Assembly: GCA_963514095.1 (NCBI GenBank)
Contig: OY741287.1
Location: forward strand, 13,474,944 to 13,538,943
Source: Eutrigla gurnardus
Lineage: Eukaryota > Chordata > Actinopteri > Perciformes > Triglidae
Direction: 5' to 3'
Length of the DNA stretch: 64,000 bases
The first letter of the stretch is position 1; every line of letters starts with the position of its first letter. Position numbers and translations under genes: made by a program. The notes below the pieces were generated by a model. The model was not told the DNA's origin. It saw nothing but the letters and a program-made list of their open reading frames with translations, and did no database searches. Below are positions 33,101-40,509 of the stretch, piece by piece.

Positions 33101-36100
33101 TGACAATGAAATACAAGAAAAAAGGAATAAAGGTCAATGGGAAGATCATACCTGACCTTGAAGCACTGTTTGCTCGGCTGCTGGTGGTGGGGAGCAGGAG
33201 AAGAATGGAGCTCTCTGCCCTCTTTGACTACGAACTTAGCCCGGTCCCTGCATCCATCATTGATGAGTATGGATGCCTTAGAAAGGGTAACAAGTCTGTG
33301 ATAGTCCAGCGCCTTGGAATCCCTGTCTCAAATCCCCATCCACCAGATGTTGTACTTGTTGATGCATCACAGCTCATCTACCATGTGATATGGCCATTAA
33401 CAGGCACCGTGGCTGACCTAGCAAACAACATGAGGCACCGGCTTAATCGCTACATCACCGAAACATTTGTCATCTTTGACCGGTATGAGCTAGTCTCTGC
33501 CAAAGACCATGAGAGGCAAAGAAGAGCCGGTGAGAGCTCTACTGAGTATCACCTCTCACTGACAACCCCTCTACCTGGTCGTGACAAAGTGATGAAGAAC
33601 AAGACAAACAAGCGGAGGCTAGGTGAGCTTCTTTGCACACAGAGCATAGGAAGTCACATCAACATGGTCAGTAAAGCAGATAGTATTGTCACTCATGATG
33701 AGGCTGATGTCTCCATTATATCATACATGTTGGATGCAGTCAGGCGTGGAGCTACAACTGTCCAGATTCTCAGTGACGACACTGATGTGTTTGTGCTCAT
33801 GGTCTATTGGTGCTGGAAGATGGGTATCACATGTCACCTGCAGATGGAGAGATGGAATGGCACTGTTCTCAACATCAATGCAGTGGAGAATCTTGGTGAT
33901 CAATGTCGCTCCATACTAGCTATGCATGCTCTCTCCGGGTGTGACACCACTTCCTATCCTGCAGGAAAAGGGAAAGTATCTGCACTCAAGGCCATGAGAG
34001 TAGTACCTGGTGACCTGCTTCACTTCATTGGAGAGGAGGGAGCAACTGATTTGCAGATCACAGAGGCAGTGAGGGGATTCTTCCTGGCTCTGTACAACCA
34101 GAGGAAGTCAGCATCTCTAAACATTGCCAGATACAACATCTATAAAAATTACAAAACCCCTCCAGCACTGAAGAAACTACCTCCTACAGAGCGCAATGCA
34201 CACCTCCATGGACTGCGTGCTCATCTGCAGGTGCTGCTTTGGAAAGCAGCAGACCGACCTGATCCACCAGCTGTGGACATCACAAAGTTTGGATAGGACA
34301 AGAAGGAAAGTGAGAAGGAAGGAGAAGTTATGCCTGTCCTGGATGCAAGCCCTGTGGCTCCTCCTGCTCTGCTGGAGATTATTAGCTGTAGTTGTAAAGC
34401 TGGGTTAAAGCCATGCACATCAGCAAAGTGCAGTTGTGCGGCTGCAGGCTTAGCTTGCACCAGCTACTGCTTTTGTAAAGGCCATGACAGAATATGTTGC
34501 AACCCGCTCATGTACTCACAGCAGGAAGAGCAAGAGTCTGGAGAAAATGAAGATGATGAGGTTGATGATGAAGAAATGGTCTACAGTTTAGAGTGGTAGA
34601 GGTGCTTCCAACATCCACATTATTTTTTGTTTATTTATTTATGCCCAGCTTGTTTTCCAACCACTTTGGTTTTATTTTGCAGTTTGTTTCATGACACAAT
34701 TTTCTGTGATGTTGTATTGCATTGAAATTGTAATGTTTGAAGAAATCTTTGTGTTTTGCAAGTTTGGTGTCCTTAATGTGTTCTGTCCTCTTCTGAGCAA
34801 CATTATGCTGTAACATTCTAGATTATAAATTGAATGCATTTTAAATTATTTAAAATACATCAGTTATATGTCCAACCAGCATCCTCTAAAACTTGAAGAA
34901 TTGGCTTAAAATCCATCAAAATCGGCCCACTGGCGGTTAAAATCTGGTCACTTCCGGTTTAAACAGCCATTTTGAATTTTGGAAATGTCAGAAATGGATT
35001 CAGCATCATCAATAACCCCTAAAACCACTCCAATATTGCCCTGATTAGCCAAGCAGTTGTTGAAATATTGCCCATATAGGCGATTATGCTAAGTATGCTA
35101 ATTATGCTAATTATGCTAATTGCCCAATATATACAAGTTAGCATCCGGCAGTTTCTGAATGCTGGGGACCCATACTATATATTTCTAACATAAAACTTTG
35201 GGGTACTCAACATTTCCGGGTACTCATTGTTGGCAAGTAGACTACAACTTTTCCCGCTTCCCATAAGGTTGATAATGAAACTTCCCCATTATCATTATGT
35301 TCCATATATTCGTTCCAATCTTTTTTCTTTGAACTATCTCTAGGTGATTCCGAAGCAAAATATTCATTCTCCACTGTTTAGGTTGTTTTTGGTTCACTAA
35401 ATTTATTGACATAACCACTGGACCATGGTCTGATATTGTTATACGTTCAATGTAGCAGTCTATAACTTCATAGGCATCTCTTTTTATCACACAAAAAAAA
35501 TCTATTCTGGAGTAGCCTTTGTGGACCTTTGGGGAAAAAAAGTGTAATCACGCTCTTTGGGGTGTTTTTGACGCCATATATCTACCAGCCCCATTTCCTT
35601 AATCATGTTGCACAATACTGACTGGAACTCATTCCTTTAGAGCATGGGTTCCCAAACTCTATCAATGTGGACCTCCCTTGTGAAAACGGTGACACCACCG
35701 CTCTGCTTTAGAGGCCTTTTCCTGCAGTCTGGTACTCATTTATCGTTTTTCTTTGCTTTCTCAGCTAATTATTAACAGGTCTGGTGGAGCTGCGAGTCTA
35801 CGCGTCTGTCTACTCCATCGCTTCACCCGGAAGTCGTGTTCTTTCTTTTTATTGGTTTTAACCTACATGTCACCTGTTGCTTTTACTATTCTTTATTTAT
35901 CCTTTAGCTTTTTATTGACTTGTCTGATAGATTCTAACTAATTGGTTGCTTCTTTTTATGTATTTTTACTCTACTTTTTAAAGGTTTTGATTCACATGCA
36001 TCATTGATCACATCTGGTGCTTTTATGCACACAAGGGCTGAAGTTGGGTCTCAGCTTTGGTCGGGACACTGCCCAGCAACCCCACTGTCTAGCAGCTACG

Positions 36101-39100
36101 CTACTACTTACTCTCTGGGTGGGGAAATAGCTTCGGATGTCTCTTTTCTTTGTCCAGACCTGCAAACTCAGAGGGGCTGAAAAAGGTGACAGATTTGCTT
36201 AATAAACCTGAGTAGGGGGGTTTGGGGGCATCCCCCCCCCCCCCTAGAAGATTTCTCTGTGGTTTTATCACATAAATGAAGCATTCTGGTGAACTCTGAG
36301 AAGAAAATAAGGGAAAAGACAAGATTTTCTTCAGGTAAAAAAACAAACAAATGTAGTAACAGATCAACAACAATAAGCACACAAACACTTACGACAGTAC
36401 ATGTAATCATACAAACCCAGCAGAGGCTCTGAAGCAATCATTCATCAATCTAATTACACTATATACATTTAAAGTACTCATACATATGCATACCAAGTTC
36501 TAAAAGCACAAAGGACATATCTCAGGACCTACAGACACCCTGTGATCAAATAAAGTATCCTCAGTAATTATGAGACATGGGATGGCTCTAATTAATTTCT
36601 TGTCTCAACCTTTAGCCAGGCCCAGCTCCATCTGCACCTCAGCCCTGACGCTAGCTGTGCTACATAGATAGCGTCTTCCTCTTTGAGCTCTCATTCTGGA
36701 AAAGAAGTGTCCAGATATTATCTGCTGAGTCAGCGCTCCTTCTTCATAATGACCTCTGAACTGACGTTGATTGTAGGCTAACGTTAATACACAATTCAGA
36801 CACGTTAGCTGACGTGCTAACTAGCTGACCAGCTTTCATTATAAACTTGTTGGAAAAGGTAACGTTAGGAAAAAGGAATCACGACACACTTAAAGTTCAT
36901 TTAACATTAAACAGCGTATTATATCGTTGGCAGATAACGAGACTTACCTCAAAGCGAGTATCATTGAAAAGTGAAGAAGACGATGATGCCGTTATCTTGA
37001 CGTTCCACCAAAGATATTTTATTGTGAAGGAGATCACACTCTGAAACGCCAATAGTCTCACTCCAGTCTATGTGAAATTATGCCAACGCCCCCCCCCCCT
37101 TGGATCTACACGATTCACGTGAATGACATAATTGGACTGAAAACGGTGAAAAACATTCTATTCAATGCATTATGTAAAAGAACATTCTGTTATATTAAAA
37201 TATATCAAAATATTGGTTGGAACAAGTCTGTCTTTCCCAAACTTTGGTTGTGACTTGTCCTTATCGTCCCGATGCAAACTTCCGCCCTCGTGCACACATC
37301 AAACTGTGCAGCTCTAATGTGATCATCACAGGTTAGCGGCTGCATGAGGACCATGAGGGAGAACATGGACGTCCCCACTATTCTGCAACAGCAGTGCTGT
37401 GTGAAGAGAGTGCAACACATTTCTTTGTCACACGGCTGATATGGTGTTAACGTGGCACAGTTGGTGTCTCCCTGCCTTATTACGTGGAGCATCCACAGTT
37501 AGTGAAGTGTTGTGTTGTCTGCTTGTGGACCTCGGTGTCACAGTGGGACAGAGACCACATCAGCTTCACCCTTAAGCCACGAGGACACGGGAATGTGATG
37601 GAACATGGCTGCAGGCTGTGGTGTTGTAACCATGTGTTCTGGTGTTCATGATGAACTGATGGTGGAATTGTTTTGAGTCCAGTTTGAATCACTGAATAGT
37701 TTCATGACATCTTTTTCTCTGGTGTCTGGTGTCTTTTCTCTCTCTCTATTTGATCTTCTATCATCTCTCCAGACTCTGTCAGGCTGCTGAATGGGACTAG
37801 TCTGTGCTCAGGCAGACTGGAGGTGAAGTCCAACCAGTCCAACCAGTGGTGGTCCTCAGTGTGTGAAGCTGACTTTGACCAGCAGGATGCAGAGGTGGTC
37901 TGTAGGGAGCTTGGCTGTGGGGCTCCTTCAGTCCTCCAGGGGGCGCTCTATGGAGACGTGGGGGCTCCAACGTGGACCAAAGAGTTCCAGTGTGGAGGCC
38001 ATGAGTCTGCTCTCCTGGACTGTAGAAGCTCAGGCTCAGATAGAAACACCTGCTCACCTGGCAAAGCTGTTGGACTCACCTGCTCAGGTAGAAGAGGAGC
38101 TGCAGCTTTGATCTGGTTCATTTCTGTTCTCATCAAACTCACTTTGCTCTTTGACTGACGACTCTCTTCTTTCTGTTCAGAGCCTGATGATGTCAGGTTG
38201 GTGGGAGGAGCCAGTCGCTGTGCTGGAACACTGGAGGTGAGACGGCGAAACTGGAGACCAGTGGATGACTATGACTGGACCCTGAAGGAAGCAGCTGTTG
38301 TCTGTAGAGAGCTGGACTGTGGCTCTGCTGTTTCTGTAGGACGGAGAGAGGAGTCCTCAAGAAGACTTGTGTGGTGGATCAGGTCTAACTGTGTTAATTC
38401 TGGATCCACTCTGAGGGAGTGTGCAAGATCATTCTCCTCTTCCTCCATCCTGAATCTCACCTGCTCAGGTAAGCCCCGCAGTGACATCATCTATGACATC
38501 ATCTATGACAGCAGTGTTCCCAGTATGTTCCTTCCTCTGTCCCAGTGACAGTCAGTGGTTTCCACTGAAGTGGGCTGGTTTCTGGAAGCTTCAGACCCTC
38601 CATAGACTGCTGAGCTTCACCTGGCAGACCTGTGACATCACTTCCTGTTTCCACAGTGTATCTTGATCTCATTCTAATATTTAACGCTAGATCGTGGGCT
38701 ATAAGTCTCATGTTGTGCAATAAAAGTGTCAAACATATCTTTTGTGTTTGATAATAATAATAACCATAATTATAATGACAATAATAAAGGTTATTTATAG
38801 CACTTATCAAAACGAGTAGTTACATCATGCTTTATGAGGCAGACATCAAAAGAGGAAAGGAGAGAATAAAATGCAACATACACACATTTCCAGATATTTA
38901 TGAACAAATATGAATAAATCCAAATGAATTCTTAAAAAATATATCAATCTGAACGTGTTCACAAACTACAGGTAGCATCTAACAGGATGGAACTGTTTCT
39001 ATGACTTCCTGTGACGTCTATGAAGTCTGCTGGAAAGTGTTGGACTGGACGGCAGCTTTTAGGCTCCGCCTCCTGCTGCTGCCGCCTGATCTCGTCTACT

Positions 39101-40360
39101 TTCCAGACGAGGAGCAGTTCATCTCCAACGAGCCTCTCGTGACCGTTCATCATCTCTCTGTCTTTACAGACCTGCTGCTGCAGCCAAACATCTCCGTGTC
39201 CTCCTCCATGGACGGGGTCTCCGAGGCCCAGCAGCAGGGGTTTCAGGCGTTCAGGGGCTCCACCTTCATCGTCTTCTGCTCCGTCCAGCCACAGTACCCA
39301 GGAGGCTCCTTCCAGCTCACCTTCACCTCCTCCAACTCAGCACACAACTACACCCAGCCAGCTGTCAATCACACTGCCCACTTCCTGTTTCCTGCTGCAG
39401 AGCCCGCCCACCAGGGACGCTACAGCTGTGTTTATCACGTCCATGTTCTTTCTCATAACCTCTCCTATGAGAGCCGTCTGCTCTCTGTCACTGTCGTAGG
39501 TAAGCTGACTGTTCAATTCCTGATTAGCATGACTGGAAGAAGTGAAATGTAATAATATTCTTTTAGATTTAGGTTTAATCCCACAGACACAAAAAGAATG
39601 TGGCTGCAGCTGAAAATGAAGCAGAAGAATATTGTGCAAACAGGCAGCCTAAGACATATGGTTTTAATCTGATGCCAGATTGCCAGTCTGCCCATGCTCG
39701 GCAATAAACTCCTTTCTGATTGTGATTCTGAACATCGTGTCCCGACGTCAGGCTGCTCCAATCAATGTGCTTCCATATCTATTAGGTGGAAGTTTAGGTT
39801 CACTGTCTTTGTGGAACAGAGGACCCAGAGTGTCCCTCTTCTCAGGCTTAACAAACTCAGAGTTTGAACTAAACCTGCTTTCTGGAATCCAGCCCTGATC
39901 TAGTGAACAAAGTGAAACCAGGTCTGTAAATGGTGACAGCAAACAATGGACTGGAGGACAGAATGCCAGGTCCCTAGTTTGTGTTGAATGGCAGCTGTTG
40001 GAGTCATGATGAGTCATGTGATGACTGTCCATGTGTTTGATCATCAGATCTGAGACCTGTCATCATCAGATTGGTCACCGTGCCGCTGATTCTGCTGTCG
40101 GCGCAGGTCGGCCTTTACTTCTACTGTAAGGTACTGACACATGTCTGTTGTTGAGAGCACTGACTCAGTCTGTGTTCATTGACCTGGAGAGAGGAGCCAT
40201 GCAGGAAGTCACATGTCTGTGTGCTGTCACGTCTCTCCAGGCCAGCAGGGGGCAGAAGCCGGGCAGACGGGAGGACGTGGAGCCGGATTATTACAACCTG
40301 GGCGTTGGTGCAGCTGAAGGAGGGCCGACTGAACAGGAAGGAGCTCGGGGAGCAGAGTAG
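20699..40360 (+). CDS. SRCR-domain/Ig-domain type I membrane receptor (10 exons)
   Basis: Exons 20699-20741, 25469-25501, 25581-25865, 27151-27465, 27559-27840, 37773-38087, 38181-38468, 39170-39499, 40048-40130 and 40241-40360 all have GT-AG junctions and join in phase to 2094 bp (697 residues). The order is: signal peptide, short linker, SRCR (a-b-a-b-a types), Ig-like domain with N-glycosylation sites, transmembrane helix, 40-residue tail with YYNL. It belongs to the CD5/CD6/CD163-like SRCR superfamily, scavenger or pattern-recognition receptors on leukocytes; the exact orthologue is not recognisable and fish have many lineage-specific members. The b domains have eight cysteines (group B); the a domains lack the Cys2-Cys7 pair. 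Every SRCR domain is one phase-1 exon, which allows shuffling. Intron 5 (~9.9 kb) holds a large transposon. No stops or frameshifts were found in the joined frame. Confidence 0.85.
20806..20953. repeat. Direct repeat in SRCR intron 1, left copy
   Basis: The sequence from AAACTGCTCACATACATC to GATCACAGGGAAG recurs at about 21908-22071 with small differences. The two copies were adjacent before the hAT MITE at 20954-21898 inserted at their boundary. Confidence 0.85.
20954..21898. mobile_element. Non-autonomous hAT element carrying a GA-rich satellite
   Basis: The ends are TAGGGCTGTC and its complement. The 8-bp target duplication CAGGGAAG lies at 20946-20953 and 21899-21906. The 945-bp inside has no transposase; about 400 bp of it is GGGA/GAGA satellite. 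Confidence 0.9.
21268..21671. repeat. GA/GGGA-rich simple-sequence tract
   Basis: An almost pure purine strand of GAGAGAG, GGGAGGGA and a longer ~62-bp repeat containing GCGTGATGGAGGGA. The apparent Glu/Arg/Gly and Ser/Leu/Pro ORFs here are satellite artefacts. Confidence 0.95.
21908..22071. repeat. Direct repeat in SRCR intron 1, right copy
   Basis: Partner of 20806-20953; it contains a short extra TTGTTTGTTTG stretch. Confidence 0.85.
22072..24093. other. SRCR intron 1, no gene seen
   Basis: AT-rich intron. Part of it, about 22590-23060, reads like a decayed LINE (TTGGGCTGCAGCCAGTG and neighbouring sequence), but no protein motif is clear. No other exon is supported. Confidence 0.4.
24094..24168. 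repeat. (CA)n microsatellite
   Basis: About 75 bp of uninterrupted AC dinucleotides. Confidence 0.98.
24851..25309. repeat. Pyrimidine-rich minisatellite, 13 units of ~35 bp
   Basis: Thirteen copies of a unit with core CTGTCTCCCTCCATCATCTG, varying in the number of CT steps (33-37 bp) and CATCATCT/CATCACCT/CATCGTCT. It ends 160 bp before SRCR exon 2. The long polypyrimidine strand could affect splicing or form triplex DNA. Confidence 0.95.
25469..25501 (+). CDS. SRCR receptor exon 2: linker
   Basis: A 33-bp phase-1/phase-1 micro-exon (GLQVEGNHNST) between TTTCTCCAG and GTAAAT. It completes the Gly codon of exon 1 and provides a mature N-terminus with an Asn-X-Ser site (NHNST). Confidence 0.7.
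25581..25865 (+). CDS. SRCR receptor exon 3: SRCR domain 1 (a-type)
   Basis: It opens with EPDDVRLVGGASRCAGTLEV and contains VVCRELDCG and LRECA before LNLTCSG. It has six cysteines, corresponding to positions 1, 3, 4, 5, 6 and 8 of the group B pattern. The place of Cys2 is Val/Asp, and Cys7 is also missing. Confidence 0.85.
25866..27150. other. SRCR intron 3, no gene seen
   Basis: Unremarkable AT-rich intron. Bases 27020-27150 are duplicated at 37645-37772 in front of exon 6. No coding signal. Confidence 0.5.
27151..27465 (+). CDS. SRCR receptor exon 4: SRCR domain 2 (b-type)
   Basis: A 105-residue, eight-cysteine group B SRCR domain: SLCSGRLEV, WWSSVCEADF, VVCRELGCG, FQCGGHES, LLDCRSSG, NTCSPGKAVGLTCSG. 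It is nearly identical to exon 6. Confidence 0.9.
27559..27840 (+). CDS. SRCR receptor exon 5: SRCR domain 3 (a-type)
   Basis: This is a close copy of exons 3 and 7, lacking the DD before VRLVGG. It has the same six-cysteine pattern. The donor is CAG|GTAAGC. A short TGACATCATCTA repeat follows in the intron. Confidence 0.85.
27841..28699. other. SRCR intron 5, proximal part: GC-rich unidentified repeat
   Basis: From about 27895 to 28520 the sequence is GC-richer than its surroundings, with a G9 run near 28136 and an AATAAA near 28480. This suggests an inserted element, but no inverted repeats, target duplication or recognisable protein were found. A GT run lies at 28618-28640. Confidence 0.35.
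28700..28864 (-). mobile_element. L1-like LINE fragment, part downstream of the insertion
   Basis: The minus strand reads VLRGKLISLSSKIKKDR and on into a Glu/Lys-rich stretch, typical of the region just after the endonuclease in fish L1/Tx1-type LINEs. It is continuous with 35245-35640 once the transposon at 28865-35244 is removed. Confidence 0.65.
28865..29217 (+). repeat. Left terminal inverted repeat of the Academ-like element
   Basis: It matches the complement of 34903-35244 closely. The main difference is a ~10-bp length change just inside the tip (CAGCCCATAGGGCCCC here). Confidence 0.9.
29218..30207. other. 5' region of the Academ-like element
   Basis: Non-coding lead-in to the long ORF. 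TTTTTTTTCAG at about 30191-30201, seven bases before the start codon, looks like a splice acceptor, so the transcript may have a 5'UTR intron. GGTAAGTTG near 29263-29272 is a candidate donor. Confidence 0.4.
30208..34296 (+). CDS. Transposon protein with Cys/His N-terminus and XPG/FEN1-like nuclease domain
   Basis: The 1362-residue ORF has no interruption. The N-terminal ~200 residues hold Cys/His pairs (CLFCGLICEH, DAHYHTNCYNHF), probably a zinc-binding module. The middle (~440-850) has conserved-looking blocks (SWGDNFDLVVFTPNG, ITFDMQLYQIACLIK with Asp619, SFIGSIGGLMNSTGLEELVG) that I believe belong to the transposase. Residues ~1045-1290 match the XPG/FEN1 nuclease layout: VDAS (Asp1052), FDRY with KDHERQRR (Asp1091), HDEAD (Glu1165, Asp1167), SDDTD (Asp1191, Asp1193) and SGCDTTSYPAGKGK (Asp1246, then a helix-hairpin-like stretch). 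All seven acidic positions are present. The ORF ends at a TAG, but the frame continues (next entry). The start is the first ATG after a likely acceptor site. Confidence 0.75.
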   Translation: MSGKECLFAPCNGKESDFKTCGSTGIATLLNRSKECEDTAIHETLLNIISAHGVQSASILCHKSCYSSYTSTTRNVIKRKSDSSTSNGQPGKRILRSGVPAFEYSKHCLFCGLICEHQDPKHPDRWNPVKQCQTVERPSNPSFKDFILSKCKERQDDWAKVVELRVNGVVDLPAADAHYHTNCYNHFRKVSISSSVSASCKPVDSCLAAVIDHINANKSGTWTVSELYDVYVTNSGDLCKKQMLSNLCNYYGDTLIVLRVEGCQTIVGFRKSIGKSLKLVKEAETSSYDDDVVTNLVTKVRAEVQEIPLPHEYDLSSFRHDKVVQDTSPTLLKLVSSLVSKDGKVTKPSLTLAQCIQQHISRKWNQTTLGLAVKLHHKHGSSELIQNLNEHGIVTTYDEVLRFRKSAAKYANEDPDKYLRAVGLERRIGAIHSWGDNFDLVVFTPNGRRTTHAMATQFVQNPAGILFTGGATPGGGVMSLKIPRLTKLEAGKLFLADKSSFVIEHYTGPKKIDPPALKEVPRTNALQHAIKQSVSRAQKRDTAWLCQLHSSPLPLDWSAYNVVQDRDGDDSAPKLKTISVFGPLLDSSPAHPDTVLSTMAYLDTSLKQFGMSHTHITFDMQLYQIACLIKWSDLQRWSSVVLRPGMMHTLMSFIGSIGGLMNSTGLEELVGASFGGLTSIFNGKAWPKAMRAYRMVVSALLHDFLEEGEKTHVQIMAYLEKAREHPTGRLWVDCFIIPTLIAHKFWRAEREGDWLLQQYCLEEMLPYLFAAGHHHYSRWITWHLRDMQHLPATVMDDLLSGSHVCRHSDGAVAVSADMFGEQTYIKQGKGVGGMKGISTNPEQVAVWIQSFSICSHLSMSLDEMYTENEDVEASSMTMKPSRHKEEGKGRRELDAEDRAKILGVLWENSHPLNTECTTLHHIINGQVADEKVNVQDALTIGQNMSSLFSSSLPGGFHAPISKKVVTMKYKKKGIKVNGKIIPDLEALFARLLVVGSRRRMELSALFDYELSPVPASIIDEYGCLRKGNKSVIVQRLGIPVSNPHPPDVVLVDASQLIYHVIWPLTGTVADLANNMRHRLNRYITETFVIFDRYELVSAKDHERQRRAGESSTEYHLSLTTPLPGRDKVMKNKTNKRRLGELLCTQSIGSHINMVSKADSIVTHDEADVSIISYMLDAVRRGATTVQILSDDTDVFVLMVYWCWKMGITCHLQMERWNGTVLNINAVENLGDQCRSILAMHALSGCDTTSYPAGKGKVSALKAMRVVPGDLLHFIGEEGATDLQITEAVRGFFLALYNQRKSASLNIARYNIYKNYKTPPALKKLPPTERNAHLHGLRAHLQVLLWKAADRPDPPAVDITKFG
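34330..34599 (+). CDS. Cys-rich (CXC-like) C-terminal extension, separated by one in-frame TAG
   Basis: This is in the same frame as the 1362-residue ORF. Between TAG (34294-34296) and this ATG there are only sense codons, so both are one reading frame of about 1463 codons broken once. It encodes PALLEIISCSCKAG, then further C-x-C and C-x5/6-C spacings, like a Tesmin/TSO1-type CXC domain, and ends in an acidic tail (ENEDDEVDDEE). Either the stop is a mutation (TGG to TAG is the simplest) or the extension is made by readthrough or re-initiation. Confidence 0.6.
   Translation: MPVLDASPVAPPALLEIISCSCKAGLKPCTSAKCSCAAAGLACTSYCFCKGHDRICCNPLMYSQQEEQESGENEDDEVDDEEMVYSLEW
34903..35244 (-). repeat. 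Right terminal inverted repeat of the Academ-like element
   Basis: Inverted partner of 28865-29217; it ends GGCAAGTAGACTA next to the CAA target duplication. The region 34600-34902 before it is AT-rich 3' sequence without an ORF on the sense strand. Confidence 0.9.
35245..35640 (-). mobile_element. L1-like LINE endonuclease fragment
   Basis: The minus strand encodes MIKEMGLVDIWRQKHP, YTFFSPKVHKGYSRIDFF, then ITISDHGPVVMSI. These are hallmarks of the AP-endonuclease domain of L1/Tx1-type LINEs (the SDH motif near its end). The copy is old and frameshifted, and was the target for the transposon at 28865-35244. Confidence 0.75.
35641..37772. other. SRCR intron 5, distal part
   Basis: There is no gene. 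C-runs lie at 36231-36244 and 37089-37098. A TTAGCTGACGTGCTAACTAGCTGACC-type stretch lies near 36800. Bases 37645-37772 duplicate the intron before exon 4. Several short ORFs lack splice or motif support. Confidence 0.4.
37773..38087 (+). CDS. SRCR receptor exon 6: SRCR domain 4 (b-type)
   Basis: Eight-cysteine domain, differing from exon 4 by only about one residue (Asp for Asn in FDQQDAEVVC). The 130 bp of intron before it also match the intron before exon 4, so the exon pair 4-5 and the pair 6-7 come from a recent duplication. Confidence 0.9.
38181..38468 (+). CDS. SRCR receptor exon 7: SRCR domain 5 (a-type)
   Basis: Six-cysteine a-type domain with several replacements relative to exons 3 and 5 (RRRNWRPVDDYDW, RSNCVNSGS). 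It has a phase-1 donor CAG|GTAAGC. Confidence 0.85.
38469..39169. other. SRCR intron 7
   Basis: It contains a TGACATCATCTA repeat at its start, ATAATAATAACC simple sequence near 38750-38790, and a 3' end that happens to be open in frame (39001-39169). The TTTACAG acceptor at 39163-39169 and the phase argue that coding begins at 39170. Confidence 0.5.
39170..39499 (+). CDS. SRCR receptor exon 8: Ig-like domain
   Basis: The 110-residue exon starts DLLLQPNISVSSS. It contains an Ig-type cysteine pair, IVFCSVQPQ and GRYSCVYHV, the latter in the usual D-x-G-x-Y-x-C-like context (HQGRYSC). Four potential N-glycosylation sites are seen (NIS, NYT, NHT, NLS). It is placed next to the membrane. Confidence 0.8.
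   Translation, partial: TCCCSQTSPCPPPWTGSPRPSSRGFRRSGAPPSSSSAPSSHSTQEAPSSSPSPPPTQHTTTPSQLSITLPTSCFLLQSPPTRDATAVFITSMFFLITSPMRAVCSLSLS
40048..40130 (+). CDS. SRCR receptor exon 9: transmembrane segment
   Basis: DLRPVIIR followed by a 20-residue hydrophobic run (LVTVPLILLSAQVGLYFYC) and Lys. It starts in phase 1 after TCATCAG and ends in phase 0 at AAG|GTACTG. Confidence 0.8.
40241..40360 (+). CDS. SRCR receptor exon 10: cytoplasmic tail and stop
   Basis: A 39-residue tail, ASRGQKPGRREDVEPDYYNL continuing to GAE and TAG. YYNL fits the YxxΦ internalisation motif and could also be phosphorylated. No classical ITAM or ITIM is present. No clear AATAAA was seen close downstream. Confidence 0.75.
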   Translation, partial: ASRGQKPGRREDVEPDYYNLGVGAAEGGPTEQEGARGAE

Positions 40361-40509
40361 CACCTCCAAGGAGCTCCTCTCACATCCACATGGGTTTCTA
40401 ACACACCGACACCAGCTCATGTTCATACGCATGTTCCTCTGGAAATATGACTCATCACATTTCTACTATATTGTTATTACTCTGGACATGAAAAGATGTC
40501 CATGTTGAA

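Larger units (their letters stand above)
28865..35244 (+). mobile_element. 6.4-kb Academ-like DNA transposon with XPG-type nuclease
   Basis: Inverted repeats of about 350 bp (28865-29217 and 34903-35244) begin TAGTCTACTTGCC at both ends. A 3-bp duplication CAA flanks the element (28862-28864 and 35245-35247), and removing element plus one CAA restores an interrupted LINE reading frame. Inside lies one long ORF (30208-34296) and an in-frame continuation (34330-34599). Long inverted repeats, a 3-bp duplication and an XPG-like nuclease match what I recall of the Academ superfamily (AcademX group). The inverted repeats hold a GCATAATTA repeat. Other superfamilies are possible; a Repbase search would settle it. 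Confidence 0.7.

Noticed and set aside
36104..36437. Minus-strand ORFs with hydrophobic stretches
   Set aside because: No splice or motif support, and they overlap homopolymer runs.
39001..39169. Extension of the Ig-like exon upstream (open frame starting MTSCDVYEV)
   Set aside because: A good acceptor (CTTTACAG) sits at 39169 and only that start matches the phase of the preceding SRCR exon; the upstream part is intron that happens to be open.
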